A stretch of 64,000 nucleotides of DNA from Clavibacter michiganensis. GTDB taxonomy: Bacteria > Actinomycetota > Actinomycetes > Actinomycetales > Microbacteriaceae. The stretch covers positions 3,038,001-3,102,000 of the forward strand of contig NZ_CP080437.1 of the NCBI RefSeq assembly GCF_021216655.1, written 5' to 3'. Below the pieces are notes generated by a model that saw only the letters and a list, made by a program, of their open reading frames with translations, did not search any database and was not told the origin of the DNA. Below are positions 24,712 to 33,503 of the stretch, in pieces. The first letter of the stretch is position 1. Every line of letters starts with the position of its first letter. A program made the translations under genes and the position numbers.

Positions 24712-25375
24712 CGGCGTCCTCGGCGAGGCGCGCGCCGGCGCGGAACGCGGCCGTGAGCGACAGGGCGACGAGTCCGGCGAGGAGGAGGTCGACGGGCCAG
24801 GCGGGAAGCTGCGTGGCGATCTCGTCGTAGCGCGAACCCAGGAACGACTGCGTGGGATCGGCTCCCGTTCCCGTACCGCTGCGGGCGATGAAGCCGAGGT
24901 GCGCCGTGAGGTAGGCGTAGGCGACCGTGTCCATGCACCCCTGCGCGAGCCCTCCTGCGAGGAGGGTCATCGCGAGCCGGCGCCAGTTGACGATCACGAA
25001 CCCGTGGAACGGCTGGCCTTGCGCCACGCCGCGGATGGCTCGCAGCAGCCACGCCACGGCCAGGACCACGGTCACGGCGTGGATGAGGGGCGGTGCTGCC
25101 GCGAGGATGCGCAGCAGGAGGTCCGCGTCGGCGAGGGATCCCGTCCCACCCACGGCGGGCTCGGCTCGCGTGATCTGGGGCAGGAAGGTCAGCGGGAGAT
25201 CGGAAGGTGCGCTCCCGAAGAGCGCGATCGTCCTGCCCGTCAGCGTGCCGATGGCTCGGCCGGTGTCCGCGATCACCGTCCACGTCATGACCAGCAGCAG
25301 CACGAAGCGGGTGATCCGCAGCACGCGCGGCCGCTCGCGCACCGGTCGGCTCTCGATGATCCCCGTGCTCGCCAT
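24698..25375 (-). CDS. DUF2975 membrane protein
   Basis: A 225-residue membrane protein with four predicted helices (near residues 22-40, 95-115, 132-155 and 190-212), matching the DUF2975 pattern, including the segment FVIVNWRRLAMTLLAGGL. Function unknown. DUF2975 proteins travel with small XRE regulators, and this pair may act as a membrane-linked regulatory module. The upstream bases 25376-25440 contain repeated TTATCGA motifs that may be its operator. Confidence 0.8.
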   Translation of the reverse strand: MASTGIIESRPVRERPRVLRITRFVLLLVMTWTVIADTGRAIGTLTGRTIALFGSAPSDLPLTFLPQITRAEPAVGGTGSLADADLLLRILAAAPPLIHAVTVVLAVAWLLRAIRGVAQGQPFHGFVIVNWRRLAMTLLAGGLAQGCMDTVAYAYLTAHLGFIARSGTGTGADPTQSFLGSRYDEIATQLPAWPVDLLLAGLVALSLTAAFRAGARLAEDADGVV

Positions 25376-25385
25376 GGCGTCCCCT

Positions 25386-25412
25386 TATCGATGCTCGATG
25401 TTATCGACAATC
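25386..25412. promoter_or_regulatory. TATCGA/TCGATG repeats upstream of DUF2975-XRE
   Basis: An AT-richer stretch with TTATCGATG, TCGATG and TTATCGACA in close succession lies just before the DUF2975 gene. Direct and inverted copies of ATCGA suggest a binding site, plausibly for the co-transcribed XRE protein. Confidence 0.4.
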
Positions 25413-25440
25413 AACACCATCTGCGGAGACCGCGCAACAC

Positions 25441-26940
25441 TCAGTCGCCCGCATCCACCACCGGCAGCGTCAGCAGGAACCGCGCGCCCGCGCCGAGCGC
25501 CGCAGGCAGGCACACGAGGTCGCCGCCCTGGGCGCGGGCGAGCGCGCGGGCGATGGACAGGCCGAGGCCCGCGCCGCCGTGCTGGCGGTCGCGGCCGTCG
25601 TCGAGGCGCACGAGGCGGTCGAAGATCCGCTCGCGGTCGGCGTCGGGGACGCCGGGGCCGTCGTCGGCGACCGTGATGCGCACGGATCCGTCGTCGGCGC
25701 CCTCGCCCTCGGCCTCGACGCGCACCTCGGACGAGGCGTAGCGGGCCGCGTTCTGCAGGAGGTTGTCGAGGATCTGCGCGAGCCGGTCGGGATCCGCGCG
25801 CACCGCCGGAGGAGCCCCGCGGACGTCGGCGACGACGCGCGTGCCGGGCGTGCGCGCCTGCTGCTGAGCGACCGCGGCCTCCACCACGGGCGGCACGCGC
25901 ACGGGCCGGCCGTCTACCGAGAGGCCCTCGTCGAGCCGCGCCATCATGAGCATGTCGTCGACCAGGCGGCCGGCGCGGATCGCCTCGCGCACCACGTGCA
26001 CCGCGAGCCGTTCGCGCTCCTCGGCGCTCGGGTCCGTGCGCACGAGCGCGTCGGCGGAGGCGCGGATCCCGGCGACGGGCGTCCGCAGCTCGTGCGCCGC
26101 ATCCGCCACGAACGCGCGCATGCGGGCCTCTGCGGCGAGGGCCTGGTGCTCCGCGTGCTCGAGGTCGTCGAGCATCTCGTCGAACGCGGTCGCGGTGCGG
26201 CCGAGCTCCGTCGCGGGTCGGGTGGGGCGGAGTCGGCGGCCGCGGTCGCCGCGGCCGATGGAGCGGGCGACGCCCGTCATGTCCTCCAGCGGCTGCAGCG
26301 TCCGGCGCACCACGACGACCAGCGCGACCGCCGCGAGCAGCAGGAACCCGACGGAGGCGACCGCGAGGATCCCGCGGAGGGAGGCGAGCGTGCCGTCCAC
26401 GGATCCGGTGCCCGCCGAGAGCACGAGCACCGTGCCGTCGCTGAGGTCGGAGCGGAGGGTGAGGGAGCCGTCCGACGAGCTGACGGCGCTGGAGGCGACG
26501 GTCACCGTGTCGCCGCCCGTCGTGGGCGTCGCGGTCGTGGCGGAGCCGGGAGGGGTGCCCAGCGGATCCGGCCCCGGCAGCGTCGCGCCGAGCGGATCGC
26601 GTGACGGCCGCACCGAGACCGCGCCGCCGTCCGGGCTCGTGATCTGCACGGCCACGCCCTGCGCGCTGAGCCGCTCGGCCAGCGCGTCGTCGTCGAGCAC
26701 GCCCACGAGCGCGGCGGCGGCGGATGCGCGGTCGGCGAGCCGGTCCTGGATCTGCTGCCGGAGCTGCGCCCCGAGGATCGCCTGCACCGTGAGCGACAGC
26801 GCCACGAGCAGCACCGCGAGGAGCGCGAGCACCGCGAGGACCGTGCGGGTGCGGAGGGATCCGGTGCGCAGCGGCGCGTCCGGCGCGGTCGCCGCCTGGC
26901 GCCCGGGCACGAGGCGACGCGCGCGGGTGATCGCGCTCAC
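25441..26940 (-). CDS. sensor histidine kinase
   Basis: A 499-residue membrane histidine kinase: helix near residues 32-56, an extracytoplasmic domain to about 195, a second helix near 196-218 and a HAMP domain. The HisKA box has His in VADAAHELRTPVAG, and the ATPase domain has the N-box ILDNLLQNAARYA, VADDGPGVP and GGAGLGLSI. The GTG start overlaps the response-regulator stop (GTGA), so the pair is coupled. The signal is unknown. The divergent secreted repeat protein at 27753 is a likely target. Confidence 0.93.
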   Translation of the reverse strand: MSAITRARRLVPGRQAATAPDAPLRTGSLRTRTVLAVLALLAVLLVALSLTVQAILGAQLRQQIQDRLADRASAAAALVGVLDDDALAERLSAQGVAVQITSPDGGAVSVRPSRDPLGATLPGPDPLGTPPGSATTATPTTGGDTVTVASSAVSSSDGSLTLRSDLSDGTVLVLSAGTGSVDGTLASLRGILAVASVGFLLLAAVALVVVVRRTLQPLEDMTGVARSIGRGDRGRRLRPTRPATELGRTATAFDEMLDDLEHAEHQALAAEARMRAFVADAAHELRTPVAGIRASADALVRTDPSAEERERLAVHVVREAIRAGRLVDDMLMMARLDEGLSVDGRPVRVPPVVEAAVAQQQARTPGTRVVADVRGAPPAVRADPDRLAQILDNLLQNAARYASSEVRVEAEGEGADDGSVRITVADDGPGVPDADRERIFDRLVRLDDGRDRQHGGAGLGLSIARALARAQGGDLVCLPAALGAGARFLLTLPVVDAGD

Positions 26941-27605
26941 GCCTCCACCCGGTAGCCGAGCCCGCGGACCGTGTGCAGGAGCCGCGGCCCCCGTGCCTCC
27001 ATCTTCTTGCGCAGCGCGCTGATGTGGACCTCGACGAGGTTCGGGTCGGTCTGGTCGTACCCCCACACCTGCGTGAGCAGCTGCGTCTTGGAGAGCGTGC
27101 GGCCGCGGTGCGCCGCGAGGTAGGCGAGGAGCTGGAACTCGATCGAGGTCAGCTCGAGCTGCTCGCCGCCGCGCCTCGCGAGGCCGGAGTTGGGATCCAC
27201 GAGCAGGTCGCCGATCTCCACCACGCTCGCGAGCCGCCCGCGCCGCCGGAGCACCGCGCCGACGCGCGCCACGAGCTCCGCGAGCGCGAACGGCTTCACG
27301 ATGTAGTCGTCGACGCCCTGGCCGAAGCCGCGCAGGCGGTCCTCGACGGCGTCGCGGGCGGTGAGCATGATGACGCTCGCGTCGCTCCAGCGGCGGATCC
27401 GCTCGGCCAGCTGGATCCCGCTCGGGCCGGGGAGCATCCAGTCGAGCACCACGAGGTCGGGCAGGAAGCCCTTGACCTCCTCCTCGAGGTCGACGCCGGA
27501 CGCGAGGCCGCGGACGACGAAGCGCTCGGCGGTGAGGGTGGAGACGACGGCGGCGCGGATGGCGGCGTCGTCCTCGACCACGAGGACGCGTGCGGGAGGG
27601 AGCAT
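26937..27605 (-). CDS. OmpR-family response regulator
   Basis: A 222-residue regulator with a receiver domain (phospho-acceptor Asp in VVLDWMLPG, acidic pair VEDD, Lys in IVKPF) and a C-terminal winged helix (LTSIEFQLLAYLAAHRGRTLSKTQLLTQVWGYD, HISALRKKME, RGLGYRV). ATG 27605 is chosen because it directly precedes the receiver and lies six bases after a -10 box. An upstream in-frame ATG at 27740 would include the promoter. It is the first gene of the two-component operon. Confidence 0.93.
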   Translation of the reverse strand: MLPPARVLVVEDDAAIRAAVVSTLTAERFVVRGLASGVDLEEEVKGFLPDLVVLDWMLPGPSGIQLAERIRRWSDASVIMLTARDAVEDRLRGFGQGVDDYIVKPFALAELVARVGAVLRRRGRLASVVEIGDLLVDPNSGLARRGGEQLELTSIEFQLLAYLAAHRGRTLSKTQLLTQVWGYDQTDPNLVEVHISALRKKMEARGPRLLHTVRGLGYRVEA

Positions 27606-27611
27606 GCCCCG

Positions 27612-27617
27612 ACTGTA
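27612..27617 (-). promoter_or_regulatory. -10 box TACAGT, leaderless start
   Basis: TACAGT followed by CGGGGC and the response-regulator ATG (minus strand). No ribosome site lies between, so a leaderless transcript is likely. Confidence 0.6.
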
Positions 27618-27666
27618 GGAGCCGCGGATGGGCGCTCCCGGCCGCATGTCCGCTCGGGGCGCCGAA

Positions 27667-27683
27667 CTTAAGGAGGACTTCAG
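27667..27683. promoter_or_regulatory. 11-bp direct-repeat operator candidate
   Basis: CTTAAG and CTTCAG are spaced eleven bases apart (CTTAAGGAGGACTTCAG). One-helical-turn direct repeats are typical binding sites of OmpR/PhoB-family regulators. The site lies between the response regulator and the divergent repeat-protein gene, so it may control both. Confidence 0.5.
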
Positions 27684-27752
27684 ATCCGCTGCCGAACCTG
27701 GATCCACGACCGCCGGTGCACCCCGCGCCGCGGCGGACACGGAAGGACCACC

Positions 27753-28451
27753 ATGGACGACACCATCACCGTCTTCGAGAAGGGGTCGGGCGCGCGGAAG
27801 CCCGGTGCGCCGACCCCGGCGCCGCGGAAGCGCCGCACGGGCATCGCCGTCGGCATCGCGGGGGCCTCCCTCGGCCTCGTGGCGCTGTTCTCCTCGCCGG
27901 CCTTCGCCGACGGGAACGGCGGCGACACGAGCGGCCAGGCCGGATCCGGGAGCGGCACCTCCGCGACCTGCCCCGCCCCGCCCGCGCTGCCCGACGGCAC
28001 GACGCCGCCGGCACCCGTGACGCTGCCCGACGGATCCACGCCCCCGGCCCCGCCGACGAACGCGGACGGCACGCCGGCGACGCCGCCCACGCCTCCGACG
28101 CCGCCGACGAACGCGGACGGATCCACGGCCACGGTGCCGGCGCCCCCGACGAACGCGGACGGCACGCCCGCGACGCCTCCGACGCCGCCCACCCCGCCCA
28201 CGAACGCGGACGGCACGCCCGCGACGCCGCCCACCCCGCCGACGAACGCCGACGGGACGCCCGCGACCCCGCCCGCGCCGCCCGCGGACGGCTGCGCCCC
28301 GCCCGCACCGCCCGTCGGCGCGGACGGCAAGGCGCCCACCCCGCCCGCCGGCCCCGCGGCTCCCGCCACGACGCCCGGATCCTCCGAGGGCTCGACGTCG
28401 GGCGGCGCTCCCGCCACGACGCCCGCGCCGACGTCCACGTCCGGCAGCTAG
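27753..28451 (+). CDS. secreted Pro/Thr-rich repeat protein
   Basis: A 232-residue protein. A basic stretch (RKRR) near residue 28 is followed by a hydrophobic signal sequence and a likely cleavage after SSPAFA near residue 52. The mature part is low complexity: repeated units of PPTNADGTPATPPTPPT, with Pro, Thr, Ala and Asn-Ala-Asp-Gly turns. Two Cys (ATCPAPP and DGCAPP) flank the repeat block. No sorting signal or membrane anchor is visible at the C-terminus, so it is probably released or bound to the wall. GGAAGGACC precedes the ATG. It is divergent from a two-component system. Confidence 0.8.
   Translation: MDDTITVFEKGSGARKPGAPTPAPRKRRTGIAVGIAGASLGLVALFSSPAFADGNGGDTSGQAGSGSGTSATCPAPPALPDGTTPPAPVTLPDGSTPPAPPTNADGTPATPPTPPTPPTNADGSTATVPAPPTNADGTPATPPTPPTPPTNADGTPATPPTPPTNADGTPATPPAPPADGCAPPAPPVGADGKAPTPPAGPAAPATTPGSSEGSTSGGAPATTPAPTSTSGS
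28050..28280 (+). repeat. tandem repeats encoding PPTNADG units
   Basis: Imperfect tandem units of roughly 48-54 bases, each containing the codons for Pro-Thr-Asn-Ala-Asp-Gly. They encode the Pro/Thr block of the secreted protein. Such DNA can vary in copy number between strains. Confidence 0.8.
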
Positions 28452-28522
28452 ACCGGATCCACCGCCCGGCCGGGGCCCGCGACCACCGCGGGCCCCGGCC
28501 GCGCGTCTGCCACCATGGCCGG

Positions 28523-29164
28523 GTGACCGCCACCGTCCCCGCGCCCGCCCCGCTCATCGGCACCCACGTCCGGCTCGACCCGCTCACCCCGGATCACCTC
28601 CCGGCCCTCCGCGCCGCCATCGCCCACCCGGCCGTCTTCGCGGGCGGCTTCGGCGGCGGGTCGGCAGGCCTCCGCACCGACCCGGCCGAGTTCGACGCGT
28701 GGGCGCGCGGCTACTTCCGCTGGGACGACCTGCCGTGCGCCGTGATCCTCGTCGGCGGCCCGCACGACGGCGAGCTCGTCGGCACCACGAGCCTCACCGA
28801 GCTCGACACGCGCCGCGAGCGCGCGCACCTCGGCTGGACCGCGTACGACCCGCGCGTCTGGGGCACGGTCGTCAACGCGGAGGCCAAGCGCCTCCTGCTC
28901 GGCCTCGCGTTCGACGCGGGCTTCGGGCGGGTCAAGCTGCAGGCCGACGCCCGCAACGCGCACTCGCGCGCCGCCATCCTCAAGCTCGGCGCGACCTTCG
29001 AGGGCGTGTGCCGCCGCGACCAGCTCCGCGCCGACGGCACCTGGCGCGACGCCGCGATCCACTCGATCCTCGCCGACGAGTGGCCCGCCGTCCGCGCCGG
29101 CCTCGATGCGCGCATCGCGGCGCAGGAGGGGCGACCGGTCCTGTTCCGCACGCCCGCGGCCTGA
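28523..29164 (+). CDS. GNAT family acetyltransferase
   Basis: A 213-residue RimJ/RimL-type GNAT: VRLDPLTPDHLPAL at the start, ELVGTTSLTELDTRRERAHLGWTAYDPRVWGTVVNAEAKRLLL (acetyl-CoA loop region) and FGRVKLQADARNAHSRAAILKLGATFEGVCRRDQLRADGTWRDAAIHSIL at the end. Proteins with this pattern are often described as acetylating peptide or protein N-termini. The GTG start has CACCAT six bases upstream, close to the leaderless pattern. It is a single gene, separate from the lanthipeptide GNAT. Confidence 0.88.
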   Translation: MTATVPAPAPLIGTHVRLDPLTPDHLPALRAAIAHPAVFAGGFGGGSAGLRTDPAEFDAWARGYFRWDDLPCAVILVGGPHDGELVGTTSLTELDTRRERAHLGWTAYDPRVWGTVVNAEAKRLLLGLAFDAGFGRVKLQADARNAHSRAAILKLGATFEGVCRRDQLRADGTWRDAAIHSILADEWPAVRAGLDARIAAQEGRPVLFRTPAA

Positions 29165-29198
29165 GGCGACGGGCGACGAGCGCGGGGACGCCGGCGGC

Positions 29199-29564
29199 TC
29201 AGTCGGCGTACGGATCCGCGTCGCCGGCCTCGACGGGGTAGTGGAACTGCATGCCGACGGAGTCGATGCTGCCGGTCCACACCATGTCGCCGCCGACGCG
29301 GTGGAGCGGGGGAGCGGTGGAGTCGATGACGTCGGCGAGGCCGAGCTCCGCGATCCAGTCCTCGATGATCTCCCGTCGCGCCGGGAGCGAGTACGCGTCG
29401 GCGCTGCCGATGAAGTGCACGAAGTCCGCGTCGCCGAGCTCCCACGCCAGCGGGCGGAGTCCACGCTGCTGGCCCTCGGCGTTCCAGGCGATCGCGACCA
29501 TGAGCTCGATGTCCTCGCGTCGCATCGAGCGGCTGCCGAGCGGGACGGGGGCCTCCGCGGTCAT
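29199..29564 (-). CDS. hypothetical protein
   Basis: A 121-residue acidic soluble protein that I do not recognise. It contains two Trp-rich segments (VAIAWNAEGQQ and LAWELGDADFVHF) and a C-terminal stretch VGGDMVWTGSIDSVGMQFHYP. There is no signal or membrane helix. ATG 29564 follows CCAGGAGAC, a good ribosome site. The same frame is open upstream, but that part lacks a site and reads as noise. Confidence 0.65.
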   Translation of the reverse strand: MTAEAPVPLGSRSMRREDIELMVAIAWNAEGQQRGLRPLAWELGDADFVHFIGSADAYSLPARREIIEDWIAELGLADVIDSTAPPLHRVGGDMVWTGSIDSVGMQFHYPVEAGDADPYAD

Positions 29565-29931
29565 GGGCGTCTCCTGGATCGTCGTACGTCGGCGGGCGGG
29601 CACGTGCGCGAGCTGATCCGATGCCCCACCGAGCAGGCCGAGGGGTAGGGGGAGGAGAGGGTCACGGAGCCCGAGCCCGACGAACGCGCGACCGCTCGTC
29701 GGGCCCTGCTCCCAGGTGCCCGGATCGGGCGGGCGCCTGGTGTGATCGCTGTCGCATTGCCGGACCGTCGCGTTCCGGCAATGCCACACGACGTCCCCAG
29801 CGACGGGTAATCATTCGGGACTGGTGCGAACATAGCCCCTCGGGTGAGGGAATACCAGGGGTGGACCCATTCGGGGGCGCTGCTACCGCGCGAGGCCCCG
29901 CGCCCGTCGTCCCGCGTCGCGGGCTGGAGGT
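29565..29931. other. intergenic stretch with one hairpin
   Basis: About 370 bases without a supported gene. They hold the ribosome site and promoter area of the gene to the left, the 11-bp hairpin described separately at 29754-29784, and a small CCCTC/GAGGG stem near 29837. GC content is lower near 29800-29860 than in neighbouring genes. Confidence 0.5.
29754..29784. repeat. 11-bp inverted repeat
   Basis: GCATTGCCGGA and TCCGGCAATGC form a perfect 11-bp stem with a 9-base loop. There is no T-run, so it could be an operator or a transcript end for the gene at 29932-30510. Confidence 0.55.
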
Positions 29932-30510
29932 CTACGCGGCGTCCGCCTGCACGGCGTCCTCCGCCACGAGCGTGCCGGTCGTGGGCGGGGTGGGGACGCC
30001 TTCGTCCGCCTCCTCGCCGGGGTGGATCCGCGTGACGCGGAGCGAGTGCACGTTCAGCCGGGCGTCTGCGGGCCCCTCGGCCACGCGGATCACGCCGGGT
30101 CCGCGGCGCATCTGCACGGCGAGCACCAGCGTCCGCCGGGTGGCGCCCTCGGCGAGCGGCGGGTAGCGCACGGTGCGGGTCTGCGCGCGGTCCAGGGCGA
30201 AGCCGAGGGCGAGCGGGGTGGATCCGCAGTGGTCGTAGGTGACGGCGACGGAGTGCGGGCCGTCGTGCTCGGCGACGACGGCGAAGTCGAGGTAGCTGCG
30301 GCTGCCGGGGTCGGCGTCCCCGGGCGGCGGGGGTGCGCTGGCGTGGACGCGCGAGGCGTCGTCGGCGGGGTAGCAGCGGGGGTGGGGGATGGAGTGCCTC
30401 CGGGCGGTGCACGTCGGTGTGTCGGGACGCAGCGTCGGGACCGGCCGGGAAACCGTGCCCGGTCCTGCGGGGGCGGCGCGTCGGGCCGGTGTCGGCGGCG
30501 GCGCGTGCAT
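29932..30510 (-). CDS. hypothetical protein with beta-rich C-terminal domain
   Basis: A frame of 192 residues from ATG 30510. The first 65 residues are Pro/Arg-rich and may not be translated. The last 115, beginning SYLDFAVVAEHDGPHSVAVTYDHCGSTPLALGFALDRAQ, alternate strands and turns in a way that recalls carbohydrate-binding modules with a jelly-roll fold. I cannot name a family with confidence. No ribosome site precedes the ATG, and no signal peptide is visible. Confidence 0.4.
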   Translation of the reverse strand: MHAPPPTPARRAAPAGPGTVSRPVPTLRPDTPTCTARRHSIPHPRCYPADDASRVHASAPPPPGDADPGSRSYLDFAVVAEHDGPHSVAVTYDHCGSTPLALGFALDRAQTRTVRYPPLAEGATRRTLVLAVQMRRGPGVIRVAEGPADARLNVHSLRVTRIHPGEEADEGVPTPPTTGTLVAEDAVQADAA

Positions 30511-30738
30511 CGTGGACCATCTCGCGCACGTGACGAAAGGGGACGTCGGGTCGGCGCGTCGTTCGGCCCCGGCGATGCGGGGCGACGGGCTCACCATACG
30601 GCGTCCGGCCGCGGGGCGCGCGGGCAGCGCCCCCGTCCCCGCGCGCCGCCCCGCCCGGCCGCGTCCCCCGCACGGCGGACGCGGCCGGTGGCGCTCCTCC
30701 GTACCGTGGAGGGACGACGCGACGACGGGAGACGCACG

Positions 30739-30882
30739 ATGCAGAGCAGGTGGGCGGCCGCGATCCTCGGCGACCGGGAGGATCCGCGCGCGCGGCTGCT
30801 GCGCCGGGCCGAGCCGCGTCTGACGCTGCGGTCCGCCGCGTTCCTCGCGGAGCACGCCGTCGCGCGTCGCGGCCCCGCGTGA
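30739..30882 (+). CDS. 47-aa basic small protein
   Basis: A 47-residue basic protein (MQSRWAAAILGDREDP...) with a GGGAGA site before its ATG. Its TGA overlaps the GTG start of the following VOC gene, so the two are probably translated together. Arg- and Ala-rich, without a membrane helix. Function unknown. Confidence 0.5.
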   Translation: MQSRWAAAILGDREDPRARLLRRAEPRLTLRSAAFLAEHAVARRGPA

Positions 30883-31271
30883 CGGCCCGCGGATCCCTCC
30901 ACCACGTAGAGCTGCAGGTGCGCGACCTCGACGCGGCGCTGGCGTCCTGGGGCTGGATCCTCGGCGAGCTCGGCTACGTCGAGGACGCCGGCTGGGCCGA
31001 CGGCCGGAGCCTCCGCCTCGGCGACGCGTACCTCGTGATCGCCCGGGCCCCGCGCGACGCCCCGCACGACCGGCGCGCTGCGGGCCTCAGCCACCTCGCG
31101 TTCCACGCGGGATCCGCCGCGGACGTCGAGCGGCTCTGGGCCGAGGCGCCCGACCACGGCTGGGCGCGCCTCTACGCGGACCGCCACCCGTTCGCCGGCG
31201 GGCCCGACCACCGCGCCGCGTTCCTGGAGGACGGCGAGCGGTTCAAGATCGAGCTCGTCGCGGACGCGTAG
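30879..31271 (+). CDS. VOC family protein
   Basis: A 130-residue glyoxalase/bleomycin-resistance-type protein: LHHVELQVRDLDAALASWGWILGELGY in the first module, GLSHLAFHAGSAADVERLW in the second and AAFLEDGERFKIELVA at the end. His in LHHVEL, His in LSHLAF and Glu in KIELVA are the usual metal ligands. GTG 30879 is chosen for its overlap with the small upstream gene. The substrate is unknown. Confidence 0.82.
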   Translation: MTARGSLHHVELQVRDLDAALASWGWILGELGYVEDAGWADGRSLRLGDAYLVIARAPRDAPHDRRAAGLSHLAFHAGSAADVERLWAEAPDHGWARLYADRHPFAGGPDHRAAFLEDGERFKIELVADA

Positions 31272-31305
31272 CCGCCCGGCCGTCGACGCCGGTCGCCCCC
31301 GCGCC

Positions 31306-31321
31306 TGCGACTCGAGTCGCA
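31306..31321. promoter_or_regulatory. 16-bp perfect palindrome
   Basis: TGCGACTCGAGTCGCA is a perfect 16-bp palindrome 60 bases before the serine hydrolase start. It may be an operator for the hydrolase and two-component operon, or a small hairpin ending the VOC transcript. Confidence 0.5.
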
Positions 31322-31380
31322 ACCCGGGTGCCGACTCCCGCGCCCTGTGCGGGAGCGCCCCAGCCGGGAGCGTTGCAGGC

Positions 31381-33450
31381 ATGGACACGACACCCCGCTC
31401 CACCCCCGCCGCCCCGACCCGCGGCCGCCGCCCCCGGCGCCTCGCCGCGACCGTCGGCGCGCTCGCCCTGGCCCTCGCCATCCCGCTCGCCGCGGGTGCC
31501 GCCACCGCCGCGACCCCCGCGGATCCACCGCCCCCTGCCCCGCCGCAGCACCAGCCCGGCGGCCACGACCTCACGCGGGCCGACGTGGACACCTGGCTCG
31601 ACGGCGTCGTCGGCTCCGCGCTGCAGACCACGGGGATCCCCGGCGCCGCCGTCTCCGTCGTCGCCGACGGGCAGGTGCTCACCTCCCGCGGCTACGGCCT
31701 CGCCGACACCGGCACCGAGGGGAGCCCCGCCCGCCGGGTGGATCCCGACGAGACGCTCTTCCGCGTCGGCTCCGTCTCGAAGGTGGTCTCCGCGACGGCC
31801 GTCATGCAGCTCGTGGAAGAGGGCCGCCTCGATCTCGACGCCGACGTGCAGCAGCACCTCGACTTCGACCTCGACACCCCGAAGGGCGCGGTCACGCTGC
31901 GCCACCTCCTCACCCACACGTCCGGGTTCGAGGAGGTCATCACGGGCCTCATCGGCGTCGCCGGCAGCGAGCGCGACCTCGGCGACGTGATGAGGACGGA
32001 TCCGCCTGAGCAGGTCTTCGTCCCCGGCACCACGCCCGCCTACTCGAACTACGGCGCGAGCCTCGCGGGCTACGTCGCCGAGCGCGTGGCCGGGACGCCG
32101 TTCGTCGACCTCGTGCAGCAGGAGGTGCTCGACCGCGCCGGGATGACCTCGTCGTCCTTCGCGCAGCCGCTGCCCGCCGACCTGGACGCGCGCCTCGCGA
32201 AGGGCTACCCGGACGACGCGCAGCCCTCCTACCCGACGGAGGTCGTCAACGCGGCCCCGGCCGGCGCGCTCTCGGCGACCGCATCCGACATGGCCCGCTT
32301 CATGCTCGGCCACCTCGGCGACCTGCCCGACGAGCAGGCGCTCCTGGATCCCGCCACCCTCGACGAGATGCACCGTCCCGCCCTCGGCGCCGACCAGCTC
32401 GGCACCCTCGCGGTCGGCCAGCGCATGGACCTCGCCTTCTTCGACGACAGCACGCCCGGCGTCCCCGCCTTCGGCCACGACGGCGACACCAACGTCTTCC
32501 ACACGGCCATGCGCATGTTCCCGGACAGCGACGCCGGCATCTTCGTGACCTTCAACGGCAACGGCCGCGACGCGGTCGACACCCTCGAGCTCCGCACGAC
32601 CGTGCTGCAGGGCTTCGCCGACCGGTACCTGCGCGAGGACGACGGCACCGCATCCGCCGCCGCGCCCGTGGGTGACCCCGAGGCCGCGGCCGACCTCGCC
32701 GGCACCTGGCTCTCCTCCCGCTCCCCGTTCTCGAACCCCGGCGCGCTGCTCGCCCTCAGCGGCCAGACCGAGATCGTCCCGCGCGCCGACGGCACCATCG
32801 CGGTGACCCCGAAGCCGCTCGGCGTCACGACGGGCGTCTACGAGAAGGCCGGCGACGACCTGTGGCGCGAGGTGGGCGGCGACGCCGTGCTCGCGACCCG
32901 CGCATCCGCGGACGGCGGACCGGTCGACGCGATCTCGTGGGGCGCCTCCTTCACGATGCTGCGGGCGGAGCCGTGGCAGGTCGCGTCCGTGGTGATGCCG
33001 CTGCTGCTCGCGTCCGTGGCCGTGCTGCTCGTGTCGGTGATCGTGTGGCCGGCCACCGCGCTCGCCGGGATCGGCCGACGCCGGGCCGCCCGTGCCGACC
33101 GCGACGATGCCGCCGTGAGCACCGTCCCGCGACCCCGCCGCAGCCGCGCCCACCTGCTCTCCCGCATCGGCCAGGCCGTGACCCTCGTGGCGCTCGTCGG
33201 CTGGTCGGCCGCGGCCGTGCAGGCGCTCTCGTTCGTCGACGTCCCCGCCGGCGCGCTCCGCACCCTGCAGGCGCTGCAGCTCCTCGGCGCCCTCGCGGTG
33301 ATCCCCGCCGCGCTCGCCGCGTGGCAGGCCGTGCGGACGCGGCGCGGTGCCTGGATCGTCGCCGGGCGGGTCCTCGTGGTCCTCGCGCTGATCGCCGTCG
33401 CCGCCTTCGCGGTCGGCTTCCGCCTGCTCGCGCCGAGCGTGAGCTACTGA
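31381..33450 (+). CDS. beta-lactamase-family serine hydrolase with membrane tail
   Basis: A 689-residue class C beta-lactamase/DD-peptidase-like protein. A Sec signal ends near ATA at residue 43. The catalytic SxxK is SVSK in RVGSVSKVVSA, the second motif is YSN in PAYSNYG and the third is the HxG-type FGHDGD. A beta-barrel-like segment follows (about 440-525), then one helix near 535-560 and three more near 600-685. Catalysis would occur outside the cell, with the tail in the membrane. The next gene, a histidine kinase, starts within a few bases to 54 bases downstream, so the hydrolase and the two-component system likely share an operon. Confidence 0.88.
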   Translation: MDTTPRSTPAAPTRGRRPRRLAATVGALALALAIPLAAGAATAATPADPPPPAPPQHQPGGHDLTRADVDTWLDGVVGSALQTTGIPGAAVSVVADGQVLTSRGYGLADTGTEGSPARRVDPDETLFRVGSVSKVVSATAVMQLVEEGRLDLDADVQQHLDFDLDTPKGAVTLRHLLTHTSGFEEVITGLIGVAGSERDLGDVMRTDPPEQVFVPGTTPAYSNYGASLAGYVAERVAGTPFVDLVQQEVLDRAGMTSSSFAQPLPADLDARLAKGYPDDAQPSYPTEVVNAAPAGALSATASDMARFMLGHLGDLPDEQALLDPATLDEMHRPALGADQLGTLAVGQRMDLAFFDDSTPGVPAFGHDGDTNVFHTAMRMFPDSDAGIFVTFNGNGRDAVDTLELRTTVLQGFADRYLREDDGTASAAAPVGDPEAAADLAGTWLSSRSPFSNPGALLALSGQTEIVPRADGTIAVTPKPLGVTTGVYEKAGDDLWREVGGDAVLATRASADGGPVDAISWGASFTMLRAEPWQVASVVMPLLLASVAVLLVSVIVWPATALAGIGRRRAARADRDDAAVSTVPRPRRSRAHLLSRIGQAVTLVALVGWSAAAVQALSFVDVPAGALRTLQALQLLGALAVIPAALAAWQAVRTRRGAWIVAGRVLVVLALIAVAAFAVGFRLLAPSVSY

Positions 33451-33503
33451 TGCGCGACGACGCGGGCGCGGGCGGCGGCCGTCCCGGCTGCCATGCTCGG
33501 AGC

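Noticed and set aside
28050..28280. CRISPR-like repeat block
   Set aside because: Repeats are imperfect, in frame and encode a Pro/Thr-rich protein. There are no unique spacers and no cas genes.
29561..30673. 370-codon minus-strand frame
   Set aside because: Arg/Pro-rich reading across a promoter region and two other genes; no motif.
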